Assembly (NCBI GenBank): GCA_009746045.1
Contig: RPFO01000043.1
Location: 1 to 31,654 of the forward strand
Source: Mesostigma viride
Lineage: Eukaryota > Streptophyta > Mesostigmatophyceae > Mesostigmatales > Mesostigmataceae
Direction of reading: 5' to 3'
Length of the DNA stretch: 31,654 nt
Position numbers and translations under genes: made by a program. Under the pieces are notes generated by a model that saw nothing but the letters and a program-made list of their open reading frames with translations, did not search any database and was not told where the DNA came from. Positions 9,601-18,384 of this stretch are shown here, piece after piece. Each line of letters opens with the position of its first letter. The stretch's first letter is position 1.

Positions 9601-10565
9601 GCCCGCTAGCATGGCAGCAAGGAAGACATTACCCTAACATGGCATGGCCAAAGCAAAAGAGACAGAGAAGTCAATGGAGAGAGAGCTCCTAAGAACTCCT
9701 AGTAAAATTGGAAACCATGGAGGGCAAAAAACGTTCAACAACTTACGATGGGCATCGGCACATACAGAGAAGCCCAGGTGTGCCAGGTGTAAAATAAGCG
9801 AGATTGAAGTGTCGCCTACCTCGTGGGAGACTTTTGGTATCTGGTAAACAATGAAAGCGAGTGGAAAGATGGACAACGTGAAAATAACATACAATCCACT
9901 GCAATGCATGCAAAGAGGACAGAATCAGTAATAAAGCGCGCTGCATTCAGGCAGCGCTGAGCAATTGAACGGTGAACAATTTAATCCGGAACGAATTGTC
10001 TACGCGACTCGATGCGACTAAACGTGGCATGCATACGCGGTCGCTGACTGAAGACATTGTGTACCTGGCTCAGCAAGGTGCGCTTGCAGCCGCTTTCTTA
10101 AATATGCCGCAGGCGCACGATGTAACGAATTGAAGTTTGCATGTAGTAACAAAGGCAAGAAAAGCGGTGTAGCTGGCTACCGACTACGCCATAGTAAGCT
10201 GTATCGGAGTTGGCGCTGCCGATGGCTGGAAACGGATGACCGAATCATGCTAAACTGGGGCTCCAAAAGGGCTTGTCATGCATCCTAGTGCGCCTTTTGC
10301 TTTTTTTTCTTCAAGCATCGTGAGCATGCGGGTTTAGGGGGGCGCTTATTCTTGCACCACTATCAGTCGGCTGGACTGCAATCGGCATAGCCAGCGCAAG
10401 GTGATGCAAGGGCAGGCAAACTTTACCAGCTCGTTCAAGGCTCGTTGATGAAATTCAAACATCTAGGCGGCGCGTCTGCAACGGCTCATCGCAATTCGAA
10501 TTCGCAAGCAGAACCCTCGTTACACGTGGCGCATGCAGAGATCTGCTTCGGGCGGCTTGGCGTAT
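9601..10565. other. single-copy region without recognisable gene
   Basis: No ORF longer than about 90 codons is present and none has a recognisable domain. I see no repeats apart from a T-rich run at about 10300. The composition is ordinary. An intron-rich host gene cannot be excluded. Confidence 0.4.
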
Positions 10566-10627
10566 CTCACTGCGTCGTGACTCGAGTACATAGTCAGCCT
10601 AGTTAGTACTCTGGGGGCCTCGAGTTC

Positions 10628-11205
10628 GGCAGTCCCCTATTCGGAAATCCCGGATCATATGTACTCCACACTATGTACTCTTGGAGTACATAGTGTGCCA
10701 CCCTATGTACTCTTGGAGTACATAGTGTGGATTACATAGTCACTCCTTCCTATGTAATACGGGCGTGTCTCACCGCGTCGGCAGTCCCCTACTCGGAAAT
10801 CCCGGATCATATGTACTCCACACTATGTACTCTTGGAGTACATAGTGTGCCACCCTATGTACTCTTGGAGTACATAGTGTGGAGTACATAGTCACTCCTT
10901 CCTATGTAATACGGGCGTGTCTCACCGCGTCGGCAGTCCCCTATTCGGAAATCCCGGATCATATGTACTCCACACTATGTACTCTTGGAGTACATAGTGT
11001 GCCACCCTATGTACTCTTGGAGTACATAGTCACTCCTTCCTATGTAATACGGGCGTGTCTCACCGCGTCGGCAGTCCCCTATTCGGAAATCCCGGATCAT
11101 ATGTACTCCACACTATGTACTCTTGGAGTACATAGCGTGCCACCCTATGTACTCTTGGAGTACATAGTGTGGAGTACATAGTCACTCCTTCCTATGTAAT
11201 ACCGG
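10628..11205. repeat. four copies of a 152-bp repeat with internal hairpins
   Basis: Copies begin with GGCAGTCCCCTATTCGGAAA at 10628, 10780, 10932 and 11070. The third copy lacks 14 bp, giving 138 bp. Each holds a perfect inverted repeat, CACACTATGTACTC-TTG-GAGTACATAGTGTG (first copy 10667-10697), and a second closely related partial one. The short words TATGTACTC and GAGTACATA recur throughout. Copies differ by only a few bases, so amplification is recent. No coding capacity. Confidence 0.9.
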
Positions 11206-11330
11206 TGTAATCATGCGTAATCATGCGTAATCATGCGTAATCATGCGTAATCATGCGTAATCATGCGTAATCATGCGTAATCATGCGTAATCATCAGAGT
11301 AATCATCAGAGTAATCATCAGAGTAATCAT
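11206..11330. repeat. 10-bp then 12-bp tandem repeats
   Basis: About eight copies of the decamer TCATGCGTAA run to about 11290. They change into about three copies of the related dodecamer TCATCAGAGTAA up to about 11330. Confidence 0.9.
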
Positions 11331-11353
11331 CGTCCAGACAAGCTGCACTGCCC

Positions 11354-11836
11354 CTAAGACCCTAACTTACACAAGATGGCGATGGTCGTCGCCGGCAGCT
11401 CGACAAGTTCAGGGCAGCACGAAATAAGACAGGCAAGCCGACGCTGGCGCTCATCCCAATGAGGCCATTCATCCGAAGCAGCCTCCATAACCTGGCCGCT
11501 CTTAGGGTGGCGAATCGGGGCGTCGTTGTCGTTGCGGAGCTTCAGCACGCTTGTCACAGCGGCGTCATTGTAGGCGAGTAAGGTATCGATGTCTGCCAGG
11601 CTCAAACGCTGGCCTGGCATGTAGAATGAGGAAGAAATGGCGTCCGGCAAGGAGGTTTCAGCAGCTATCGGAGTTGCTTCCGAAGTTGCTTCCGAAGTCT
11701 TGGATCGCTTGTTAGCGGCGTTCTTGGCGACGACAATGTCGTGGGCGATTTTGTTTGCAGCAATCTGGGCATCAATAGAATCGGCGGCAAGAGCTGAAGA
11801 CGATGCGGGGACCTCCATAGCTACGTTTAATAGCAC
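11354..11836 (-). CDS. unrecognised 160-aa ORF
   Basis: This is an intact minus-strand frame from an ATG at 11836. The first half is Ala/Ser-rich and helical (residues 1-65, with repeated SEATSEAT). The second half is better mixed (about residues 75-155), with WPHWDERQRRLACLI and CPELVELPATTIAIL. I recognise no family. It lies outside the viral element, between tandem repeats and a GGGA tract. It may be a host or retroelement fragment, or chance. Confidence 0.3.
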   Translation of the reverse strand: MLLNVAMEVPASSSALAADSIDAQIAANKIAHDIVVAKNAANKRSKTSEATSEATPIAAETSLPDAISSSFYMPGQRLSLADIDTLLAYNDAAVTSVLKLRNDNDAPIRHPKSGQVMEAASDEWPHWDERQRRLACLISCCPELVELPATTIAILCKLGS

Positions 11837-12034
11837 CTAGACGAGGGCAGGGGGCGCAGGCACACTGATCACGTGCGTGGTGCCGCCATAATGTGCAGAA
11901 AAATAGCGAGATCTGCTGGGCAGGCCGCTGGCGATAACTTGCGAAATCCTGGGCGATGGCTGCCAAAAATTAGATCGGCGTGTTCGTCATCAAAAGGCGA
12001 GTCTATTGCAATTTACCCGACCAAATTTCATCAT

Positions 12035-12346
12035 GGAGGGAGGGAGGGAGGGAGGGAGGGAGGGAGGAGGGAGGGAGGGAGGAGGGAGGAGGGAGGGAGG
12101 GAGGGAGGGAGGGAGGGAGGGAGGGAGGGAGGGAGGGGGAGGGAGGGAGGGAGGGAGGGAGGGAGGGAGGGAGGGAGGGAGGGAGGGAGGGAGGGAGGAG
12201 GGAGGGAGGGAGGGAGGGAGGGAGGGAGGGAGGGAGGAGGGAGGGAGGGAGGGAGGGAGGGAGGGAGGGAGGGAGGGAGGGAGGGATGGATGGATGGATG
12301 GATGGATGTTCTTAATTAATTAATTAATTAATTAATTTAATTAATT
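12035..12346. repeat. GGGA microsatellite, ATGG repeats and TTAA repeats at the element border
   Basis: About 250 bases of nearly pure (GGGA)n with occasional GGA or GGGGA interruptions run from 12035 to about 12283. (ATGG)n follows to about 12308 and (TTAA)n to 12346. The strand is purine-only for 250 bases and could form triplex or G-quadruplex structures. The TTAA run is the integration site of the viral element. Confidence 0.9.
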
Positions 12347-13408
12347 AGCTTTCATCATCATTCCGTCATCATTCCGTCATCGCGGCTCACAGAAGGGCAC
12401 CAGCCTTATGCTGGCATCTGCCACCCCTATAGTGACCCTATAGTGACCGCGGCCTGGGGTGGGGTATCACCCTAAACCCTAAACCCTAAACCCTAAACCC
12501 TAAACCCTAAACCCTAAACCCTAAACCCTAACACCGTCTCCAGACACCCACGGCATCCCCCCACCCTGGCTATCACCCTCCCACTGTGACTAAATTTACT
12601 AAGTTTACTATGGTTTTTTGGTTTTTTTTCTAGGAAATTCAAGCCAGCTGCCATTAGGTCAAGGTGCTACAGGTGCTGTGTGGTACAGGGTAGCTATAGT
12701 GACCTTATAGTGACCATGGTGGTAGACTCTTATGCTGGCATCCCAGGGTGACTAAATTTACTAAGTTTACTATGGGTTTTGGGTTTTTTTTCTAGGAAAT
12801 TCAAGCCACCTGCCATGAGGTCGGTTGTGATCCAGTCCCACCATGCCATAAGAGGGTGAGGCGTGTGGGATATGGGACTAAGTCATTTCCCGTGGGAGAC
12901 TATGTTTACTAAGTTTACTATGGGTTTTGGGTTTTATTCCTAGGAAATTAATTCAGGTGTGCACCTGAATTTCCCAAAAAAGAACCCCCAAAAAACTTAG
13001 TAAATATAGTCTCCCACGACAAATGGTTATGAAAACGTAGTTTCCCACGGCAAAATGACCAATAAATCCATCTCCCACGGGAAAGGCCATGGGGGCCGGC
13101 CAGCGGGGGTGCGGCGGAGGGGCGCGGACTGCCAAGCAGTGGCGGGACTGCCAGGTGGTGGTGGGCCTCGGTTGGTGTGAGGGCTTGCTGTGTTTTCTCG
13201 TGGGAAACTATATTTACTACTAAATTGATATTTTCAGTTGGAAATGGAGGTTTTATTCGATGTGAGTGAGAGTGCATGCACAGGCTTGCATAATTTCCCG
13301 CAGACAAAACCCAAAACCTGTAGTTAGCTTAGTAAATTTAGTAAGGTGCTGGAGGGTCGAGCAGTGCGTGGGAGTTGGCGGACCCGGCGAGGGCCGCGCG
13401 GCGGGGTG
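12337..13408. repeat. left terminal inverted repeat, 1072 bp
   Basis: It pairs with 29748-30819. I counted one substitution and two compensating 1-bp indels between the copies, so identity exceeds 99%. From the outside inwards it contains telomere-type repeats (12470-12531) and paired TATAGTGACC words. Three diverged copies of a module built on TTTACTAAGTTTACTATGG plus a T/G-rich run and CTAGGAAATT follow (from about 12590, 12751 and 12903). Next are the palindrome AATTCAGGTG-TG-CACCTGAATT (12952-12973) and six CGTGGGA/TCCCACG motifs (12891-13375). ORFs of about 119 codons occur in both copies but differ by frameshifts and look non-coding. Confidence 0.92.
12470..12531. repeat. plant-type telomere repeats (CCCTAAA)8 in left TIR
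   Basis: Eight perfect CCCTAAA heptamers plus a partial ninth lie about 123 bp inside the element end. The C-rich strand reads 5'->3' inwards, the same orientation as the left end of a linear chromosome. Confidence 0.95.
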
Positions 13409-13689
13409 TGCAGAGTGTTATGGTGTATTACTCTGTGTAACCTCTGGAAACTCAGACGACCTATGCAAGAATCCCACACGACCTGTGTCGATGCATAAGA
13501 GGTTTACTCTGGATTTTTAACCTGCAGTTAGAACTGCAATTCGAGACGAAATGAAAATTGTTTTCATCATGCATTGACGCGTTTATACTGCATAAACGAA
13601 TTCATTAAAATTTATACACGTTTACATTCGTTATCAGCTCGACAAGAGCGAAATGGCAAGCTCGTTGCCGTCGTCAACAAGACGACACT
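13409..13689. promoter_or_regulatory. intergenic region with three consecutive hairpins
   Basis: No ORF is supported here. Three perfect inverted repeats lie within 76 bp: TGCAGTT-AG-AACTGCA (13523-13538), ATGAAAA-TTG-TTTTCAT (13551-13567) and CGTTTAT-ACTGC-ATAAACG (13580-13598). AT-rich sequence follows. They sit downstream of the last leftward gene. They may mark 3'-end formation for the structural transcripts, or a recombination or replication structure. Confidence 0.5.
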
Positions 13690-14265
13690 CTACTCCTTGT
13701 CCTTGGAGTTTCCAGTCTGGCTCTTCACAACGTTCGAGCCGGTCTTCCTCTTGTAGACATGGCCGTGGGAGCTTGACGCTTCCTCGCGGCTCCTCTTCCT
13801 GCCATTGGAAGTGGCGGTCTTTGCGTCCTCGAAACCCTTCTTTACCTCCTCCCATGCCCTGTAGAGCGCAATGGGGGAAATGCCTGGCTGGCGCTTGGAC
13901 TTGGAGAAGCCATTGAGGAAATCGTCAACCATCTTAACGCACCCGTCGGCTTGGTCGAGGCGAATCCACTCGCAGCGGTCCTCGACCTTCCTCGGCTTTG
14001 CCGCATTCTTCTCGTAGACCCACTCGACGCAAATTTTTGGCGTCTTGCGGTCGACATCGTCATATCCGGCGTCGTGAATCTTGAAGACCTCGCAGGTAGG
14101 TCCGGTGCCTCCAACAGCACCTTCGTTTCCGGAAAGAAGGGAGACCTTGTGCGTCAGGTGTGCGAGCTGGTCAGATATCTTTGTCTGGCCGTCCTCGAGA
14201 CCATCGAGGATTTTTCCAAGCATTGCCAACGCCTTCTCGCAAGGCCCTGCGTTTCGGGAAGCCAT
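13690..14265 (-). CDS. hypothetical viral protein, 191 aa
   Basis: I recognise no family. The start ATG lies in strong context (GCCATGG on the coding strand), followed by MASRNAGPCEKALAML. Residues 8-45 form a likely amphipathic/coiled helix (KILDGLEDGQTKISDQLAHL). The centre (about 60-140) is mixed with conserved-looking aromatic and Cys residues (CVEWVYEKN, CEWIRLD). The tail is basic and Ser/Lys-rich with a KRKTG-like nuclear-localisation pattern. It is the last gene of the leftward block next to the left TIR. An approximately 280-bp gap upstream separates it from the structural genes, so it probably has its own promoter. The frame is intact. Confidence 0.6.
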   Translation of the reverse strand: MASRNAGPCEKALAMLGKILDGLEDGQTKISDQLAHLTHKVSLLSGNEGAVGGTGPTCEVFKIHDAGYDDVDRKTPKICVEWVYEKNAAKPRKVEDRCEWIRLDQADGCVKMVDDFLNGFSKSKRQPGISPIALYRAWEEVKKGFEDAKTATSNGRKRSREEASSSHGHVYKRKTGSNVVKSQTGNSKDKE

Positions 14266-14548
14266 GGCTACCGGCAGAGAGCTTGCAACGTGAGATGCGT
14301 GACTTGCACGTGATTTTGCCTATTTGTGCACAATGTGCCAAGGTCCGTTACGTCTGCTGGCACGGCCTGGACAGGACGCGAAGGTGGCTGGACTTGTACA
14401 AGTGTCGAACTTGGCTAAATTTCGGAGCGATGCAAGTCTAAGGTGGCCTCTACCACGTGGCGAGTTCTGGGACGTGAATTTAGGTAAAAAGACTCGTAAG
14501 CGTGCGAGTAATCAACTGGGTCACTTGTCAAGCGCCTGAACGAAGATT
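14266..14548. other. intergenic spacer, no gene recognised
   Basis: Neither strand shows a good ATG-started frame of useful length. A minus-strand stretch of about 45 codons is open between about 14400 and 14540 but lacks a start. It may be promoter for the leftward 191-aa gene or the relic of a small gene. Confidence 0.4.
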
Positions 14549-15114
14549 CTAGAGTGTCCACGAGAGTGAATTTTCCGAAGCAACCACCCATATATATTCG
14601 TAGAAATTACTTGCCATGACAATTGCACTTGTTGAACCCGCGAATCTTTTCAAAACGTAGGATGCATACAAAACCACCCGTCTGCACCGGGGGAATTGAG
14701 TCTCGTTTCCGTCAAGTCTGTCAATGTACGACGCTCCTACCGTAATATGTCCTCCGTTTCTGAACAGGTGTGGGTTCTTTAGGTTAAAAAATGCGTGTTC
14801 GTTGATCATGGCGTAAGAAAGGATGTCCCCGTCTGTTCCACCCATGACAGTCTCGTTGCATAAAACAATGCAATCCTGTTGGTTATGCTCACCACCGGAG
14901 AAACTCGGGGAAACAAGCCCGACAATAGCACGGTCCTCATCAAAGGCACTGCGTCAACGTAGGCATAATGCACACCACCGCGCCATGTACTGTCAATGAT
15001 GGGCGCCCTCGGGTCTGGTTTGATTCTAAATTGACGTAACCCGGTGGTGGAGTCAATCACGTTTTCAGAGGCCTTGGAATCTAGCACTATTTGATAATAA
15101 GTTGGGTATTCCAT
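14549..15114 (-). CDS. hypothetical structural-type protein, ~188 aa, frameshifted
   Basis: The start is set at the ATG at 15114 (MEYPTYYQIVLDSKASENV), 33 bp after the stop of the adhesin gene. The first frame reads to about 14945 (…HYAYVDAVP). The protein-like reading then continues in another frame (EDRAIVGLVSPSFSGG…), through VMGGTDGDILSYA and down to the stop at 14549. The total length is 3n+2, consistent with one small indel near 14940-14950. The product is beta-rich and looks like a capsid-associated protein, but I cannot name a family. Its C-terminus, LSWTL, resembles the LTWTL end of the 165-aa protein encoded at 20359-20856. It could therefore be a distant paralogue or share a capsid-docking tail. 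Confidence 0.55.
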
Positions 15115-15146
15115 TGCTTTATTACAAATTGGAAGAGATAATATTT

Positions 15147-16838
15147 CTACGCTGGGATGGCGGCGGGAGTGCCCCACTTGGCAACAAGATACCCGCGGAT
15201 CCGTTCAAGTTCCGCTGACGTCTTGGCTGTGTTGTAGATAAGGATCTCGCCGATCCACCCGTCAAAGGCACGACTCGCGTTGGATGAGTCTCCTCCAATA
15301 GCGAGATTTCCTGAACCAGTTGTAGGGTCCGATCCGATTCTGTTATAACCAGCTCTTCCGTCGAAGCGGGTGAAAAGTGCGTTTGTACTGCTGTTGCATG
15401 AAATCGCCATGACGTGTGCCTTGTTGTCAAAGAACTGAGCCCTGGTGCTCACGGTTTCGTATACACTACCGGGAGCGAATAGGAGAACGGTCTGTACCTC
15501 TGACTGATAAGACATGAGATAACCATTGCCATCCGTCGATCCAAGCATATAACCTCTAATACCCGTATAACCCCCTATTTCTGGATACGTTGCAGTCGTT
15601 AGCTGTTTGGCGACTAGGAGGATGCTCGCACTGACCCCAATCGCGCTCCAGAAATTGCTCACGGACGCTAACAAGCCAGACCGCGAGTTGATAAAGCGGA
15701 GGGACCGTTTCGAGTTAAGCTCCGCCGCATCCAGCGTAGGACACTTGGTGGAAGTGGCCTGTGTCACGTGGTACCCATTCGGTCCCTTGTCTTTCACGCG
15801 CATCACGTTCCCTCCTGCCGTGTTTTGCTGGGTTGTGCCCGACGCGTCGCTGAACACCGTGGCGCTGTCTGACGGGTCGTACCACGCAAACAACGCTGGG
15901 TCTGTTGCCGGGTTGTAATAGTACGTGAATGACAGCGTGTTGGATGATGCATTTCCAAGCCCTGACGTTGCGCCCGTCACGGCGCCCGCGCCCACGCTTA
16001 CCGTCGTCGTGAAGTCCGACATGGTAGTGGTCACATCGAATGTGTACGTGGCACCGCTTCCCAGCAAGTTGGACACGGTTCCGTTGGTCACGGCGATGTC
16101 GCCCAACGTGAACCCAGTGACCGATGTGCTAAAAGTGGCCGTGATCGGATAAACAGCACCCGTCGGAGTTCCGGACGCAAGAGTCACCGACGGATTTGCC
16201 GAGTACGTGAACGACAGTGTGTTAGATGCCGCGTTGGCGTTCCCTGTCGATGCGTCCACAACAGTGCCCGCGCCCACGCTGACGTTCGTTGAAGAATTGG
16301 CGATGGTTGGCGTCACTTGGAAGGCGTACGACGCCCCACTTCCGGTCAGGTTGGCGGCGGTCCCGTTGGTCACGGTGATGTCGCCCAACGCGAACCCCGT
16401 CACCGACCTGCTGAACGTGGCTGTCACGTCCACGGGTGATGAGGATGGCGTCAAGCCCGCGGTCGTCGCGAGGGTTACCGTTGGAGGTGGCGAATACGTG
16501 AAGACTAACGGAGTTGCTGCGGTGTTGCCGGTTCCTAGCACGCTGCTTGCTGCGTTCCCTCCAACAGTGACTGTTGTCAGTGAATAAGCTACAGCTGGAG
16601 TCACAGAGAATGTGTAAGAGGCGCCGCTACCCGTTAAACCAGATGCAGTACCATTTATGACAACGATATCACCCAAGGTGAACCCGGTGACTGTTTCGCT
16701 GAATGCTGCTGTCATTGTAATCGGTACCGCGCTAGGATACAGTCCGTGTGTAGTTGTTAACGTGATTGACGGCGCTGTCCTTGCCGGTTTGCGCTTCTTG
16801 CGAATCAAAGCAGGACAAATACCATAATCAAACGACAT
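15147..16838 (-). CDS. adhesin/fibre-like protein: three Big-like domains plus LamG-type lectin domain
   Basis: The gene encodes 563 aa and is intact. A short basic start (RKKRKPAR, residues 13-20) precedes three tandem bacterial Ig-like repeats of about 95 residues (about 23-117, 118-214, 215-309). Each has the signature F-S-x-x-V-T-G-F-x-L-G-D-I-x-V-x-N-G-T, then G-S-G-A-x-Y-x-F and a closing F-T-Y. The C-terminal half (about 315-563) begins FAWYDPSDS and contains GWIGEILIYN, typical of concanavalin A-like/LamG domains. No signal peptide or membrane segment is visible. The family architecture suggests surface attachment, so a virion fibre or host-recognition protein is the likely role (inference). 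The Big repeats are of bacterial or phage type, so lateral acquisition is plausible. It starts 26 bp after the next upstream leftward gene in the capsid block. Confidence 0.75.
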   Translation of the reverse strand: MSFDYGICPALIRKKRKPARTAPSITLTTTHGLYPSAVPITMTAAFSETVTGFTLGDIVVINGTASGLTGSGASYTFSVTPAVAYSLTTVTVGGNAASSVLGTGNTAATPLVFTYSPPPTVTLATTAGLTPSSSPVDVTATFSRSVTGFALGDITVTNGTAANLTGSGASYAFQVTPTIANSSTNVSVGAGTVVDASTGNANAASNTLSFTYSANPSVTLASGTPTGAVYPITATFSTSVTGFTLGDIAVTNGTVSNLLGSGATYTFDVTTTMSDFTTTVSVGAGAVTGATSGLGNASSNTLSFTYYYNPATDPALFAWYDPSDSATVFSDASGTTQQNTAGGNVMRVKDKGPNGYHVTQATSTKCPTLDAAELNSKRSLRFINSRSGLLASVSNFWSAIGVSASILLVAKQLTTATYPEIGGYTGIRGYMLGSTDGNGYLMSYQSEVQTVLLFAPGSVYETVSTRAQFFDNKAHVMAISCNSSTNALFTRFDGRAGYNRIGSDPTTGSGNLAIGGDSSNASRAFDGWIGEILIYNTAKTSAELERIRGYLVAKWGTPAAIPA

Positions 16839-16864
16839 GGAGCTAATATAATATCATCGTCACA

Positions 16865-17035
16865 TTATTTTTTAGAGTTTGGTAGCGGATACTTGAAGGT
16901 GGGGAGAAGGGGCAATGCTCGTCTAGCTGGCATTGTCATGGACAGACCAGAATCTGCCATTTCAGGAATGTCAAAAATCAACTTCAACCTGTTAAACGGA
17001 TTAGCTGTGATGCTAGGGTCTCGAAAGTAGTCCAT
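16865..17035 (-). CDS. small hypothetical protein, 56 aa
   Basis: This short gene lies between the adhesin and the major capsid gene. It starts with ATG at 17035 (MDYFRDPSITANPFNRL) and ends with TAA at 16865-16867. It fits the tight spacing of the block, with 28 bp after the capsid stop and 26 bp before the adhesin start. The peptide has aromatic and hydrophobic residues at the front and a Pro/Lys-rich end (KYPLPNSKK). No domain is recognised. It could be a minor virion component. Support is mainly positional: the gap would otherwise be the longest in the block. Confidence 0.5.
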   Translation of the reverse strand: MDYFRDPSITANPFNRLKLIFDIPEMADSGLSMTMPARRALPLLPTFKYPLPNSKK

Positions 17036-17063
17036 CGTTTGTCATTACACACGTATATATTTT

Positions 17064-18354
17064 TTAGAGGTACACGGCTGCCTGCCTGCCTGCAGCGATG
17101 TCCATCTTTGATTCGCATTCCGTGAAGATGTAGGAAATGCAGTCCGTTGCTCCCTTCTCGACTCGCAGCGTGACCACCGATGCCGTGCCACGAAGGTCAA
17201 GGCCGCTCATGTACTCTGGACCGGCACACGGCATATTAAGGTGACACGCCATCGTGAAGTTGTTGTTTAGCCACGTGGTAGGAGTCATGCCCTCACGGAC
17301 ACAGGACAAAACATTCCCTTGGTCACCGAACGCGGACAACAGATTGATCCACGCCTCCGTTGCGTTCGTACGGTATCCAGGCGCCAGGTTGGATCCGTTG
17401 ATGTCGTATTGGTAGGAAGTCATACCATCCGCGATGTGATTGAACATCGTATTGCCAGATGCGTTGGTCACGTCCGCGCCGGCAGCAACCTGAATCGCCA
17501 GGAGTTTGCTGGCGGACGCGGAAGACAGCGACGCCTTGATGGCATAGGGAGTGCGAGTCCCGAGCGACTGTTTGGTGGACTGCCACGTCCGCCACTTGAA
17601 GGAGAGAGTTCCACCCTCGGCAAGCCTGGACGAGAAAATCTGGCCCACGATATCTTCTTGGAACCTGTACGTGTCGATGCTAAAGTGGATGTTGCTCAGT
17701 TCGAAACCAACACCTGTCGCTGCTGGAACGGCCACGATGCCACCAGCAGCAGCTGCTTGCGCCACGCTAGGAAGCATCACCCCTCCGTCCATGAGTGTGA
17801 TTCGGATCTCGATGGGGGGGAAGAGACTCAGATCCACGATCCGAGGCTCGCCACTCAGGAATCCCAAAAAGTGGTCAATGACGCCGTCCACTGCGGTGTT
17901 TGCCTTCACGTTGTTTGTGAGAGCGCCAGCCATCAGCGGTGACGATGTTGTTATTCTTCGACCAACCAGCGGGAGCCTGCGCGAGATTGTACTCGACACC
18001 GCCGTGCACCGAGAGCAGCGTATGGAACAGCTGGGAGTAGTCGTTGATGCTGTCGACGGTCTGACCTCCTGCCAGTACCTCGAGGCGCCTGATGATGGAG
18101 GACGTGTACGCGGGGAACTTTGCGAACCCCGCCGTGGTCGTGGGGGTCCCCGTGAAAAACATTGCGAAGGAGTGCAAGTCCACGAACCCGGACGTGGGGA
18201 GGCGGACCGCGACCACAGACCCTTGTTTGATGCCGTCGCTTGCTGAGAGGGTGCTGAGATGGACTCGTTGAGTCGTGTGCTGACCCAGCGCCTTCACGAG
18301 GTATTGCATGGACTTGGGGATAGCGCGCGAGTACCAGGAATTGTCCGAAGCCAT
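17064..18354 (-). CDS. MCP: major capsid protein (double jelly-roll), frameshifted
   Basis: It forms the capsid hexons. The start is taken at 18354 (MASDNSWYSRAIPKS); an ATG five codons upstream (18369) is also in frame. The first frame carries RRLEVLAGGQTVDSINDYSQLFHTLL, matching the PLV/virophage capsid signature 'sGq.i…..Yn.l..ll'. The second frame carries DHFLGFLSGEPRIVDLSLFP and IRITLMDGGVML, matching the 'WlGfl.t..P.viDts.lp.v.i.i…' signature of the same family. The two frames meet around 17925-17950. The span is 3n+1 bases, so one small indel splits a protein of about 430 aa. The C-terminus includes a GLDLRGTASVVTLRV strand typical of the second jelly roll. Identification rests on these motifs plus the adjacent penton and ATPase genes. 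The break prevents full-length capsid unless it is an assembly error. Confidence 0.85.
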
Positions 18355-18384
18355 AGATTGTGTATACATTCGAATGAGATATTT

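Noticed and set aside
10628-11205. CRISPR array
   Set aside because: The 152-bp units are contiguous with no unique spacers, and the context is eukaryotic.
11873-12323. Three overlapping ORFs of REGGREGG-type repeats
   Set aside because: They are translations of the GGGA microsatellite in all three frames.
12470-12531. A true chromosome end or a telomere-fusion site
   Set aside because: The array is inside a TIR with an exact mirrored copy 18 kb away, and host-like sequence continues on both sides.
12948-13307. 119-codon ORFs inside both TIRs (also 29849-30208)
   Set aside because: The two TIR copies differ by 1-bp indels that change the encoded peptide, and the frame runs through repeats and CGTGGGA motifs, so coding is unlikely.
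15607-16587. Plus-strand ORFs of 75-126 codons opposite the adhesin gene
   Set aside because: They are shadows of the repeated Big-like domains on the other strand and recur at the repeat period.
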